From the NCBI GenBank assembly GCA_016617785.1, contig JADILM010000003.1:930001-994000 (forward strand): a stretch of DNA of 64,000 nt, in the 5' to 3' direction. Numbering within the stretch: position 1 is the first letter of the stretch; every line of letters begins with the position of its first letter. Source of the stretch: Sporobolomyces roseus. Lineage: Eukaryota; Basidiomycota; Microbotryomycetes; Sporidiobolales; Sporidiobolaceae. Shown here in pieces: positions 10,845-22,777 of the stretch. The notes beneath the pieces were generated by a model. That model was given only the letters and a program-made list of their open reading frames with translations, was not told the origin of the DNA and ran no database searches. The position numbers and the translations under genes were made by a program.

Positions 10845-12536
10845 TCAAACGTATTGCTCAGATTCCGCTTCCGAATCTACTTCTTCTTGTCCTTCCTTTC
10901 CCTCTGAATCTCCGTCTGCGTCCTCTTCTCGCAACGTAGTGACCTCCCTATTCGCAGCCGTCACTTCCCCTCCACATCTCAGACACTCCCAACTCTCCTC
11001 TGCTTCCTCCTCACAACTCGCCAAACTCCCAACGATACAATAATAACAATACCTACATCCATTCCCACAATCAGCGACGTAAGGAATTTTGACTGTCGTA
11101 TCCTGATTCGTTTGCGATGCGTGAGAAGTGTTTAGGAGGGAAGCGGAAGGGTTCGTTGGATCTGCGATTGAGGATGAGGGGAGGTGGGTTGGAGGAGAAT
11201 TCGAACGCGCATAACAGATTGGACAGGTTGTGGAGGGGAGGAAATGATGGGAACCTTTTTGTCGATTTGACGGGGAAGCCTTCGAGGATGAGTTGGCGAG
11301 GGAGGATAGACCTAGTGTTGAGGCGAGAGGTGCGGGGAGAGAAGTGGCGAGCGCTCGGAAGGTACGGGATTTGGAAGCGCGTGAAGTGAGGGCTTTCGAG
11401 AGTCGAAGACGAAGTTTGTGTAGATTGATCAAAGGCATCAAGAACAATAGGAATTCCTGCGAGCGCAAGCTTCAACATCAGCTCTATTAGATAGATCTGA
11501 GAAGAGAAATGGTGCTCACTATGAATGCTTCCCAAACGAGTTGACGATTCAAATATTCGAAACTAACGTTTGGTGTGACACTCCTCTGAGCGTACACCAA
11601 TCTCATCTTGAGCACCCGATCGACAAGCGTACGGTACCTGCGAGTCAGCTTCCTATGAAGATCAGCTCAGCAGAGTAGATCAACGTTCGGAGCAACGACT
11701 CACCTCCCATTGTAAAGGAAAACCAAGAAATTTGCCAATGCCGCCATCGCACCCAACTTCTCTCCGACGCCCAACAACTCCCACAAACTCCTCTTCCATT
11801 CCCTCTTCCACTGTATTCTCTCCTCCTCTCTCCTCCGCCTGTCCCTCCCGAACCCCCTCCTTAAATCAATCAATGAACCCCAAGATCTCGGTAACGGTTC
11901 ATCCTCCCAAGAACTCGTCAACATGGTATCGTGCAACCTAACGTGCAAGTAAGGTGGTAGGACGAACAAAACCGTATAAAGTAATTTCTGAATTCGAGTT
12001 AAACGAGAATCTATCGCTGTCGATTGAACTACCCTCTCACTCTGACACATCAGCTCTTGGTCGAAAGCGAGGGAAGAGAGGGTACGTACGACCTAGACTA
12101 GAATGTTTCCTTTCGTTCCTATAACGTAAATTTTGTAATCCTTCTCCATAACTACTCGCACTACTCTCCCACAAACTCATCCTCAATACTCCCAATCTCA
12201 GCAGAGCCAATACTTCAGGTTCCCAACTTCTTCTTCCCGGCGTCTGTTGTCCTTCCACTCTTGATCAGCTGCAGAGGTGGGGGAAGTTAAAAGGGAGTTA
12301 AACGAACGGTGATTCCTTCTAGAGCTGCTTTGACCGGTTGATGCAAGATTCCTTCTAGTTCATTATCGAGTAAAGTAGCGTCCAATTGAGCTACTCGTGA
12401 GATCCGAAGGGGTGCAGATGGGAATGAAGAGAGTTGATTCCGGATCTCTGGCAAAGTCGAGGTGGACGCTTGAGGAGTCTGCCAGAACTTTGCTAGCTCT
12501 GCTGATGAACCGGGGATAGCGTTTGATGTAGACATG
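10845..12536 (-). CDS. PEX2: Peroxisomal biogenesis factor 2 (RING peroxin)
   Basis: RING ubiquitin ligase of the peroxisomal membrane PEX2-PEX10-PEX12 complex, which ubiquitinates the import receptor PEX5 (family knowledge). Exon 1 starts at 12536 (MSTSNAIPG) and includes RISRVAQLDATLLDNELEGIL. Exon 2 gives WEPEVLALLRLGVLRMSLW and EGLQNLRYRNE. Later exons give LTRIQKLLYTVLFVLPPYLH, the membrane part, and a C-terminal RING with CPICYARS, CGNGCRYCYYC and WECLRCG. The tail is acidic. The first intron is very short (about 39-46 nt) and its exact acceptor is uncertain: using CTCTGCAG brings in a stop, so the following CAAGAG may be used. The gap between the first and second RING cysteine pairs is long because of a Ser/Thr-rich insert. 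Confidence 0.9.
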
Positions 12537-12783
12537 AAGAGGGAAAAACGTGAAGAGGGAGAGGAAAAGAGACGAGTTCCGGTTCGAAAATCGCCGGAGT
12601 CGCAGAATTGCTCTCTCAATTCGCTTTCTCTTGACAAGATGCGCGAGGTAAGGAAGGTAGATTTGCAGTAACGTGAGAGTGAGGGGGTTAGAGAGAGGGG
12701 GGGGTATGCGAAAAGAAAAGAAAAAAAACCCAAAGACGACAGAAAGAACGAAAGACTAAAAAAAGTAAAGTAAAAGGATGAGT

Positions 12784-14047
12784 TTAGTTGGGAGCAGGAG
12801 CGTCAGCAGGGGCGGATTCCTTAGTGTTGGCATGCGCGTCAGCCTCGGAAGGGCGCTGACAATCGACAATCCGAATGAGCATTGTTCCTTGTGAGAAAGA
12901 AAGGAAAGTGAGAGAGAGCTCACCTCATCGGTAGATTCTGTAACCTCTTGACCTTCAACCACCTCGGTCTTCTCAACTTTGGGAGCATCCTCCTTGGGTT
13001 GTTCAGCCTCAGCGACGACTTCAGCAGAAGGAGCAGATTCAGTTCCTTTAGTGATTGGTGCACCGGTTGAATCCGTGTTGACATCGGCAGAGACTGGGGC
13101 ATCAGATTCGACAGGTGTAGGAGCGGCGTTACCGGAAAGGAGGGATTTGTTGTTATCTTGAGCAGATTTGAACGCAGTCTTGAAAAGGTTGGCGTCTAGA
13201 ATTTTTGCGAAATTTATGTGAGTTGAGTTTGCGGTCTCGAAGAACGTAGGGCAAGGGAGAGGAACTCACTCTCAGAGTTGGCAAATCGGATAGCAAGGGT
13301 TTCGGCAGTAGCCTCACCATCGGAAACGTCAGCAGCGACGTTGTACACCCATGAACGATCCGATCCAATGTTGGGAGAAAGTGCCATATCTCCAGTGACT
13401 GTGAGGACGCAACGGAAGCTGAGTCGATGCGAGCACCAACTCAGAGACCAGTCAGTACTCACCATAGTGGTTCGCGCAAACCTTGAGGGTCTTGTCGCGC
13501 CTCATGACTAGACGAACTTTCTTCGACTCTTTGTGTTTGAGGAGTCGTACATCTCCAGTACCTCGTTCCTTCCATTCAGAAGAGTCGGCAACGAATCGGA
13601 AGAGCTTGGCGCGCCTGTCATCATAGCGTGTTCGATTCGTCGAGAGTGGAGGGAAGGAGATGGGAAAAAGTTGAATCAGTAAATTGAAGTCGGAAACATG
13701 AGACTAGGTGTAGCTGTGAGAGCCACAAAGCTTTCCGTTTGGAACTTTGCTTCCTCCTGTCCTCCTTTCTGATCTTCCCTTCGTACAAGAGTGGAGGAGT
13801 GATTCATTCTTCTGTCGAGTGACGCTCGCTCCCAACCCGCTGCCTATTACTGCCTGGTCCTTCTGATCGCCTCCTATACAGCTTCTAGATTCCCTTGATC
13901 AGACTTTCTAGTGACTCACATCTTGAATAAGACTTCTTCATCCTCCTCACCATCCTTGACTTCAACTGCCTTTTCAAGTTTGACGACGGGTTCGAAAACG
14001 GCGGTAGAGTCTTCCTCAGTAGGTTTCGTGACTTCCTCGGCAGACAT
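12784..14047 (-). CDS. YRB1: Ran-binding protein 1 (YRB1/RanBP1)
   Basis: Cytosolic co-factor that binds RanGTP and helps RanGAP release transport receptors after nuclear export. The first exon (13920-14047) begins [13 protein letters not shown]. After a 305-nt intron the Ran-binding (PH-like) domain follows: [87 protein letters not shown]. The C-terminal tail is acidic and Ala/Pro-rich and ends at 12784. The spacing matches fungal Yrb1. The first intron is about four times longer than its neighbours. It splits an internal Met codon (AT|G), giving KMRAKLF. Divergent from the FAD oxidoreductase gene. Confidence 0.95.
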
Positions 14048-14531
14048 GTTTGGATTTGAGAGTTTGAGTGGTGGTGTGGAGAAATTTGGAAACAGCGAGG
14101 AAACTTTTTGGATTCGTTTTTAGACTCAACACCCTAACTCTCACTCTCGACCCGAGTATCGCTAGGTCTACGCAGAGATATCTGCCTTGAGCCTCTTCAG
14201 TTAAAGTAGCGATTCTGCTTCGGACATGGACTCTAAACAGCTCTCGTTCCTTCGCTTTTTCGACACGACTTGTACTAGTCGGCGTGCTTCTGCGGTGCTG
14301 CTTGGTCTCTTGTGCGCTGCTCTTATCTGGCAGATACCGGCACAGCGCAGCCCGGCTTGCTTCCGAGCCGAGATGAGGATCTTCGTAGTTTTTCCAGTTT
14401 CGACGACGAGGACCGCTTCGCACACTAGTCTTCGTAGATTGATCACTGGATCTCTCGGACAGAGTAAGCTCCACGTCCAGCTCCTTCCTTGATCTGACTC
14501 GCGACCTCCCGCTCGAAACAGCTCGGAAATA
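14048..14531. promoter_or_regulatory. Divergent intergenic region
   Basis: These 484 bp separate the RanBP1 and FAD-oxidoreductase starts and should hold both promoters and 5' UTRs. The ORFs that cross it are low-complexity and have no neighbours to splice to. Nothing else was seen. Confidence 0.5.
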
Positions 14532-16930
14532 ATGCCCCAACCTATCGATATCGTCAACTCGATCTCGCCTCTATCCCTCGCAACTCCCTCGTCACCTACT
14601 TCCACCTCCTCGTCATTCTCCAACCTCTCACTCACCTCGACCCTCATCGATCTCTCACTCGACAGATCCGACTTGACTTCCCTCGTTTCCTCTTCCCCTC
14701 GTTACTCCCCTTCGTCACCCTCGTCCGATTCCCTCTCCCTCCCTGACACCACGTCCTCTCTCGACAGCTGTACCGATCCCCTCTGCTGTCCGCATCCCGC
14801 TTCAAAAGCTCCCTACGTCGTTTCGGAGGATCAATTCACTCCTCTCCTGATCGTCGGCGCTGGTCCTCACGGCCTCGCTTTAGCCGCAAGGCTTTCTGAG
14901 AGTCGCCCCGCCGCACTCTATACTGATCTAGAACATGCGAGGTTGAGTTGGCTGCAACGAGAAGAAGGAAAGCAACGTCAAAAGAGAAAGACGGTTAAAG
15001 GACATTGGCCTGCCCGCAAACTGATCTCACCTGAACTCGTCACTCTCGCCGAATCAGAAGATAAAGATGAAAGGGGAATCAAAGTGTTGGATAGTACCTC
15101 GAACAAATGGATGGGGAGATGGGATGGATTTTTCGAAGGGTTGAGGATCAAACATTTGAGATCTCCCATGTTGTTTCATCCAGCGCCGGCAGACGTCGAT
15201 GCGCTTGTTGCGTACGCGAGACGGGAGGGGAGGGAGAAGGAGTTGGAACCGATCAATGGAGTTGTCGGGAAAGAATTGTCGAAACATGAAAAGAAGAAAC
15301 GGTGAGCTTACTCAACCTCTCAGCTTTACTCTCATTCGGGTTGGAATCTGACGAATTCGACAACGTATAGTAGGACACGGACTCTCCGAGTCACGGGTGC
15401 TCAACCCATTAACGAACGAGATCGACAAGATTACTTCCGACCCTCTTCAGCCTTGTTCAACTCATTCATCTCTTCTGACCTGATAAATCGATACTCCCTT
15501 TCTTCCCTCGTCACGCAATCAACTGTCACTTCCATCTCTTATGTCCCACTCCAACTCGAAGGTCAAGAAAAAGAACCATTCATGGGATTCCTCGTTCATT
15601 CTACAAACCCCGACGGCTCAACCTCGATTTCGGCCAGTAAAGCAGTCGTCGTAGCTCCTGGTCCGAGCAATCGACCGAATATCCCGGAAGTCATTCAAAA
15701 AGCTCTACCGCCTTCCATACGGAGGAAGGAGGAGACGGGACCATGGAATGAGGATGAGATTAGAGGAGAGAACTGGTGTCACTCTTCCGCCTTCGCTCTC
15801 AAAGGATTCTCACCTATCGAAGGAAGACTTGGTGAGAAGATCAGAAGAGGGGAAACTACAACCGCGTTAGTCATTGGAGGAGGGTAAGTTCTCGACTTTC
15901 GTCTGTATCCGATGCCTCAGACTGAGCTCGCTCTTCGTCCTTGACGCAGATTGACGAGTGTGCAAATCATCGACTCCTTACTGTCTAGCGGTGTATCCCA
16001 CGTCCACCTCATCTGTCGATCGTTCATCAAAATCAAGCGTGAGTTTTTGCCTCTCTTCACACATCGATTCTCTAAGATCTTTCCCTAACCCGTCCTTTCC
16101 CTCTGACTCAGATTTCGATTTCCCTTTACACTGGGTTTCTGTGAGTCGCCTCTCCTCCTTCGCTGACCCCCTCGAGCTGACGACCAACGTTCGACAGAAA
16201 TACAACAACCTTTCTAAAGCGGCCTTTTGGAATTTGCCGACTCATTCTGATCGACTCACCATGATCCAACAAGCTCGAGACGGAGGCTCTGTCAATCCTC
16301 AATTCCACAAACTCCTTCAGTCATTCGTCAAATCCGGACGAGTGACCCTTCGTACCCTCTCTTCAATCTCTCATTGCTCCTCCAGTCCCTCAGGCTGGAG
16401 TATCTCCGGTGTCACTCAAGCGCCGAGCTCGAAGAGGGAGGTAGGGCTGGATGAACCAGAAGAGTGGAGTTTGGAAGGTATCGATTATTTGGTTAGTTCG
16501 ACGGGATCGAAAATTCATTTGGATTCCCTCTCGTTCTTGGACGAGCTTCGAAAGACCCACCCGGTCGAAGAGGTGGGAGGCTTGCCTTGTGTCACTGGGG
16601 AATTGCAGTGGAACGAACAAGTTCCATTGTTTATGATGGGAGCTTATTCAATGCTTGAAGTACGTTCCTTCGCTCTTTCTCCCTCTCTCATCAAGCTGAT
16701 ACCCGTTTGTTGTGTAGCTTGGACCGGACGCTTTGAATTTGAGTGGCACTCGAACGGGGGCGGAAAGGGTTGCACATCGATTAGGGCAGCTAGGAGTGTT
16801 CGAGACGAAGAAGAGAGAGGAATTGGAGGTGGAGGCGAAGGAGAAAGGGAGGACGAGGAGGGAGGACAAGAGATTCAGGAGTGGTGGAGAAGGAAACTTC
16901 TTTCGTGGACTAGGAGAGGTCGAAGCTTGA
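14532..16930 (+). CDS. FAD/NAD(P)-binding oxidoreductase, monooxygenase-like
   Basis: Six exons: 14532-15301, 15371-15883, 15950-16038, 16112-16140, 16198-16659 and 16718-16930. After about 110 residues rich in Ser/Thr/Pro comes an FAD-type Rossmann motif (LLIVGAGPHGLALAARL). Next comes SPMLFHPAPADVDALVAYAR, then a second dinucleotide-binding motif that forms only after splicing (TALVIGGGLTSVQIIDSL). A third block is YLVSSTGSK, and the C-terminal PLFMMGAYSMLELGPDALNLSG resembles the FAD-contacting end of lysine/ornithine N-monooxygenase and OSGIN-like proteins. The substrate is unknown; no siderophore synthetase gene lies nearby. One exon is only 29 nt. The stop codon sits inside the first unit of a two-copy repeat (see 16915-17018). 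Confidence 0.85.
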
Positions 16931-17018
16931 GGCGAGAAGACGGGAACTGTAAACAGTTGTGAATGGCAGAGGTCGAAGCTTGAGACAAGAGGATAGACTG
17001 TGAATAGTTGTGAATTGC
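16915..17018. repeat. Two-copy imperfect tandem repeat, about 52 bp unit
   Basis: Unit 1 (16915-16967) and unit 2 (16968-17018) both begin AGAGGTCGAAGCTTGAG and end GTTGTGAATKGC, with substitutions and a small length difference in between. Unit 1 contains the stop codon of the FAD oxidoreductase; unit 2 lies in its 3' UTR. Confidence 0.8.
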
Positions 17019-17163
17019 GAATGAAAAAGTGTCTGTTACTGAATTTGTACTGAATAAAGGGGGGATTCTATCTGTCGAGACCTCAAAGACTGATTAGCAC
17101 CTCGACAGTGACTGCTGATAGGTTGTGCGAGACTGACATGATGGCGCTCTACGGCGAACTCGT

Positions 17164-17873
17164 CTACTTGTATTTGGCCATTTCGCAACCTTTGTTCTCG
17201 TATCTGTGTGACGAAGCCCGGAGGAATCAGCTCCAGACAAAGACGGGATACGCCGCAAGCTTCTACTCACCCGCATTTGACGTAGAAAGCTGTATGTTCC
17301 AACCGAGCATCAGTACAGAGAATTTCTCGCTGATTCTGCGAAATTCGAGAAACTTACCTTCATTCTTGGGATCGCAATCTAGAATAGTCTACGCAACTCC
17401 ATTCCGAGTGAGTAGTCTGTAGCAACGACTCGAACGAGAGAGATTCAGCGTACCTTGTAACAACCCAAATCCTCTCCAAGTTGAGTCAACACCTTTAACA
17501 AACTCACTCCCAACTTCTTCCCTTGCATCCTAGGATGTACCACGACATCCTCGACATGTCCAACCATTCCTCCTCCTCTCAAGAACTTCCTCTCGACGAC
17601 GAGAGTAGCTGATCCAACCAACTCGTTTGAACTCTCTTCCTCGATCACGACGCAGAGATACGTCTGGCTGATTTTATTGATGGATAAAAGCTCTTGAAAG
17701 CGAGTCGACCAAGCGGATTCCCCAATGTCGGGCGAAGAAGTGAGGTGCGAGAGGAGCGAGAGGTGGGACTTAGTGTAATCTTTAGAAGAGAGGGGACGGA
17801 GTGTGAGCCCAGTGGGCAGAGTAGAGAGTAGAGAGGAAGGAAGTAGAGACGCGTCGAATAAGGGAGTAGCCAT
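17164..17873 (-). CDS. GNA1: Glucosamine 6-phosphate N-acetyltransferase
   Basis: GNAT enzyme that acetylates glucosamine 6-phosphate with acetyl-CoA on the way to UDP-GlcNAc, the precursor for chitin, N-glycans and GPI. It begins MATPLFDASLLP at 17873 and shows LRPLSSKDYTKSHLSLLSHL, YLCVVIEE, LVGSATLVVERKF, GMVGHVEDVVVHPRMQGKKLG (acetyl-CoA pyrophosphate loop) and LLKVL. After three introns follow TILDCDPKNE, AFYVKCG and a last exon YENKGCEMAKYK ending at 17164. Each splice keeps the classic GNA1 order (ILDC, then FYxKxG, then the M-x-x-Y end). Two internal exons are very short (about 37 and 28 nt). Confidence 0.93.
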
Positions 17874-18055
17874 CTTTGAGAGAGAGGAGTGAAGGAAAGG
17901 AGAAAGATCTGAGTCTCTGAGAGAGAGGGGGTTCGCTTTGTGGGGTTTTGAAAGACTCTCTTCCAGGTGAGCACCTCTCGACGACAGATTGACAATGTAG
18001 AGCTCGCAAAGATAGACGGGCGAGCGATCCGAGAGCAAGATTGGGAAATATGTTC

Positions 18056-19072
18056 TCATTGAATTTCTACGCAAGCATCAAAAACTCCTCTCACACCATT
18101 GAAACATATCACTTTGAGGGTCCTATCCTGTACATCGTACTTGGTATCGACTCAGTACGCCTCTCGTAATGAATGAACCGAGTCGACGTACCTCACTCGC
18201 GCTTTTCACTTCGTCGACCCTGACGACTCCTTCGACAATCGTTCCATCCTTCAATAATTCTTCCCTCTTCGTACCCGGTAACAATCCACACTCCAATTTC
18301 GGCGTGATCCACTTGTCCTCGTCGCCCTTCAACCTGAACGCAATGTTTGAAATCGTAGTTTCTGTAATTTGTTTTTGAGGATTAAACATCACTACGTCGA
18401 ATGGCGGTGAATCGGGCTCATTGGACGGTGAGAGCGTAGCGCCTGCGATATCCTACTCGATTTCTCAGGGGAAAGAGACTCTGATGAAGTGAGAGAGTCG
18501 CACCTAGTCGTTTGCGAGAATCATCGTATTTTGATCGATTCGTAGTCTTACTAAACATGAATGGATCTCCTTCATAATCTGTCGGTCGGTCATCAACGAC
18601 TAGCTTGACAGGATCTGAGAAGAACAGTATCGTCATACATCAGTCTCTGTACTGTGTAGAGAACGAGAAAATTCGAACTCACAATTCGGCATAGGAGTCA
18701 AAGACCACGCTTCACCGAACGCTTTTCCCCTCGAAGGTGGTGGTACACTGATACGTATCTTCACTTCTGACCGTCAGCTCGAGGGCTCCCTTGTTGAGTT
18801 GACAGAGATCGACTCACCCGTAAATCTCCATCAACTCCTTTTTCCCTCGCTTCCTTTACTGTCCTATCTAACGCGTGAGCAATGTCTTCTTCATCTGGAA
18901 GTTGCGTACGCGAACACCAGCAGTTCGGAAGAGATGAGGCGAGAGCGGAGTGAGCCGTTGAAAGTCGTTTGTGGTGCTTTGAGATGAGATTTGAGAGAGC
19001 TGAGGAGTCGAGAGGTTCGCAATGATACGCGAATGATGTAATGAGAGAGAAATCTGAATCGTAGAAAGACAT
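18056..19072 (-). CDS. Class IV PLP enzyme, aminodeoxychorismate lyase-like
   Basis: The fold is that of branched-chain aminotransferase/aminodeoxychorismate lyase. Residues seen: MSFYDSDFSLITSFAYH at the start (19072), LPDEEDIAHALDRTVKEA, a KTTNRSKYDDSRKRL block where the first Lys is the likely Schiff-base lysine, and VVMFNPQKQITETTISNIAF (phosphate-binding T-I-S-N). Then WITPKLECGLLPGTKREELL, VRVDEVKSASE and a terminal exon DRTLKVICFNGVRGVFDA ending at 18056. The pattern fits fungal 4-amino-4-deoxychorismate lyase (Abz2-type, p-aminobenzoate for folate), but a D-amino acid aminotransferase-like role is not excluded. It lies 183 bp upstream of GNA1 on the same strand. Confidence 0.8.
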
Positions 19073-19267
19073 TGGAGAGAAAGGGAGGAACGGAAGAAGG
19101 AGAAAGACATTTCTTTCGCAAGATTTCGGTGAGAGTTCGCAATTATCTCCTCGCCATTTGGGTCTCCTCGGCGGTGAGCGACTAGTTTTAATGTCGAGTG
19201 CATCGTGCGAATAAAAGTTACAGGTGTCTAAATACAACAAGCACAGAACCTAAAATACGGCCAAAAT

Positions 19268-21285
19268 CTACCCTCTGAACCTTCTACTATTCCCCCAATC
19301 ACTCGCATAATGTTGTTCAAGCAGTCTCGGGCTGTGAACAGACAGCGTCTCCATCAGTTCCCATTCTCAATCCGAAGAGAGGAGAGATAGCCAGGAGAGA
19401 GTAACTCACAATCTACCTTCCCACCAAACTGCCGCACCAATCATTTCGCTCAGAGTACTCGTAAACTCTTTGTCGCTCTGCAGGTCGATTACGTCCCTCG
19501 AGGTAGTTCGCATTGACCAAGGTTCAGTATCGCATATCCAATCGACACTTCCAGGTGCCCAATGAGTAGCGATCAAGTATCCTCGATCTTTCACTCGTTT
19601 CTCCATGAACAAGGATCCATTCCACCTGCACGATCGAGGTCACCATATCATCAGCTTACATTCGGGAAGTAGATGGATCGAGAGCGAGAAGAACCGCACC
19701 AGAGCGGACGACCTTTGTGATCTAAATGAAACAAATGATCCGATTGAATGAACGAATCGATCGAATGTGATTTCGTGTCGGGATGGGTGAGTTGTCCGAT
19801 GATAGCAGCGTATTCACGATCCATATGATAAGGAATCCCAGCGAGTTCGAACGCCATCCAGAACGATTCTTTATCCCCTACTCAGTCATTCCGCAACTCA
19901 TTCAATCAGCTTCCCACCTCTAAGATCAAGTAGAGAGTCAAGAGAGAGAGAGGGAGACCTACCATAAGTATTAGCATAAGTAACTGGTTCCCTCACGCCT
20001 CTCGTGTTCAAATAACCCGCGAAAACCAACCCCAACACGACTTGTCTCCTTCGTTTATCAAACACGATCACACCAGATTCCATTTCCTCCCTACTAGCTT
20101 GGTCGGTCCACCACCTCGAAGCGGCCATTTGAGGAGAAGGGATTCGATCTTTCATGATTGATGCCCACCATTCATGAACTTGACCATCTCCTGGAAAAAT
20201 CTCTCGATCTCGGAAGAACAAGGTTCCAGTTGAGTTGTAACCTGGATCGAGGTACATCGTTGATGGATCCTGAGTCACTCACTCTCACGCCTTAGTACGA
20301 CTTTCCTCTTCGCAAGAACGAAGGAAACGAGAGAACGTACCTGCATGAAGATAGCATCGGCATCCGCAATGATGACTTCCTGAAATGGACTCGCGAGGAT
20401 CGCAAACACTTTGATAGCCCAACCTCCTCCATGAATTCCAACCAAGTCCTCATCGAAATAATTCAAAATGTCGACGACTTCGACATCTGGGTGAATACTC
20501 CTCAACGCAGCTCGTTTCTCTGGTACTAAATCGTCACTTCCTGCGTAGACTACGTGGATTGGTAGAGAAGTTCGATGGACGTGTTTGAGTGTAGCGATTA
20601 AATGAACTGCATAAGGGAACTGGAAATCACCACAGGGAATTATGATCCCTTTCGGTACGGTATATTGTTGTTGAAGAGTATTGAAGGATCGTGGGATATG
20701 ACGGGATTTACGAATGTAGGGGAAGAGGTGGGTGAATAATTGGGAATGGTGGTGTTCTAATGAGCGGGTATAGAGTGCTTGAGTCGTCGAATTCAAGTGC
20801 GGATACGTCGTGTTGAGTCGTTGACGGAATGAGTCCAGCTCCTGATCATCTCGAAGGAGGTAGGAGAGCGAGAAGGGGGAGGGAGAGAAGAGGAACCGAG
20901 CGAAAGAGAGAGAGGAAGTGCGAGGGGGGTCAGCTACTTCGATTCCGCGAGCAAAGAGAGACGAGATACTCACATCCAATACCATTACTCTATCGGCAAA
21001 GCCCGCCAAATCTTCGACTTTGGTTCTCTTCTCCATCGCTTCTTTTGTCCTTACCAACACTCCGATCAATTCCCCATCCACTTGATTCCCTTCCTCCAAC
21101 GCGAGTGGATCTATCCCTTTATTCCCTATCAGTTTGTGCGTGAAGAGTCCATCGAAAGAGAGTAACGAGATGAGGAGGAGTAACAGGAGAGTGATCCGCC
21201 GAGGGGGTGTACACGCCCTACGAGTCGTAGATGAAGAGCGTAAGGATGGTGACAGGTGAGGAAGTTGAATAGAACGCCCTGCCAT
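19268..21285 (-). CDS. MNN1-type alpha-1,3-mannosyltransferase (GT71-like)
   Basis: Golgi type II membrane glycosyltransferase that extends mannan or O-linked mannose chains (family knowledge). It starts MAGRSIQLPHLSPS at 21285. A single hydrophobic anchor (ITLLLLLLISLLSFDGLF) sits at about residues 28-45. The catalytic domain shows GIIIPCGDFQFPYAVHLIATLKH, LPIHVVYAGSDDL, GGGWAIKVFAIL and EVIIADADAIFMQDPSTMY, with the D-x-D metal site. Then GTLFFRDRE, QASREEMESGVIVFDKR, YANTYGDKESFWMAFELA, and a late exon after AVWWEGR that ends SRRFRG at 19268. All introns keep frame. Confidence 0.87.
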
Positions 21286-21660
21286 TCCCCTATTGCGAGT
21301 CGTGAGGAGGAGTTCGTAAAGTGAATGAATGAGAGGGGGAAATAACCAGTTTTTTAAGGTGCTCCCTCTCAAGTCCGACGCGACTTCTTGCATTCTCGTG
21401 AGAAAGAGTTGCTAGAATACTACGAGAATCAACAGTGCAAAGCGAAAGGTTCGGAAAATACGAAAAATAATCTCGTTGCTTGTCGTCGCATCTCTCGACC
21501 GATAAAGCGTAGATCTTCACTTTCTCTGCCTCTCCCTCGACAGTGGAACGTATAGCTTAATAGTGACAACAGTATTGCAACAGTCTTCTCCACTTACCCC
21601 TCGGCTGGTGAAGAGATACCTGCCTTTGACAGGGACCCTTCACTCTAATTTCCCCCTCCT
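21286..21660. other. Intergenic region between mannosyltransferase and VPS51
   Basis: These 375 bp lie between the mannosyltransferase start and the VPS51 stop, both on the minus strand. They should hold the mannosyltransferase promoter. Nothing else was seen. Confidence 0.4.
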
Positions 21661-22777
21661 TCATTCTCCCGTCGCGCTCATACCCAACCCTTCCCCCGCC
21701 CCTTGTATTGACCTCGCACTGACACTACCCCTCCTCATACCCCTCAAGACCTCTCTCGCTTCACTCCCAATCTCTCGAGCTCCTTCAACTCCAGAATCCT
21801 CCCAACTTCTCAACGCAGGTTCCCATGAACCCCATAACGAATCACTTTCTTTCCTATCCAACACTCTTAATAGAATGGGTAAAGCGAGGAGAGGGGCTAG
21901 GTGAATTAAAGGTGAAAAAGTAGGTTGAGAAGAGGAATTGGAGGAGGAGGTTGTGCGGAGAGGACGAGGGCGGGTGGGAGTGCTTGAGGGTGAGTCGAGA
22001 GTAGAGGAGGTGGAGGGCTGAGGGACGTGGGTTGGGCGGGTGTTGGTGGGCGAATGGGAGGACGTGGAGCGGGAGGAAAGGGAAGTCGATAATTGATTGA
22101 TTGATTCGAAAGAGGTTTTCAGGGCTTCCAAGGACGTGTCGAGGGATTCAGCTCGGGATTTCATCTACGTATCACTTTGAAAAGCTACAGTCAGAGAAAA
22201 GGGAAAAGACTGTGAGAGCAAGAGAGAGAAGCGTACCTTGCGGATCGTGTCTGATGCTTCGATTAACTCGTGGTGATGATTGTAAACGAGACTTTGTCGT
22301 TCTCCATCGAGTTCTCGGATCTCTGTGCGACTCCAACATTCTCATCAGCACTGAGGAACTGATGATGCGAGTAAAGGCAGAGAAGCGCACCGTTCAGAAG
22401 TAGAGTTTCTCTCTTTAATAAATCAGGTAAACTCGCTGTCGAGGTCAGGTTTGAGAAGTACGTCGAAGGGTTGAAAGTATCTGGTGAATCTGTGTATCAA
22501 TCCAGCAGAAGATGAGTTGAGTTGAACACGAATCACTCAATATCGATCAGAGAGACGCACCTATATCTAGCGGATCCCCTTTATTCTGACCTAGCCCATA
22601 GTAGTCCCTCAACAAAGTTCTGTTCTTCCTTCGTCTGTCTGATCCAGCAGGTGTTTGATCGTAAGTTGTTGAAGATGAATTGATTGAAGATGGACGGCGG
22701 GGAAGCGAGGATGGTGGTGAAGACATGTCGGATAGCGAGGGGGCGTAGGAAGGTCGTCTTGGTGTCGTTGTGGTCAT
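21661..22777 (-). CDS. VPS51: GARP complex subunit VPS51
   Basis: Small subunit of the GARP tether for endosome-to-Golgi retrograde vesicles. The start at 22777 gives MTTTTPRRPSYAP and a Ser-rich lead. The conserved core is KNRTLLRDYYGLGQNKGDPLDI, then DSPDTFNPSTYFSNLTS, SLPDLLKRETLLLNEIRELDGERQSLVYNHHHELIEASDTIRKM and a coiled coil (SLEALKTSFESINQL). This order and the D-s-p-x-F-n motif are diagnostic for Vps51/Vps67. The C-terminal part is Ser/Pro-rich and ends MSATGE. At about 300 residues it is the short fungal form. Confidence 0.88.
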
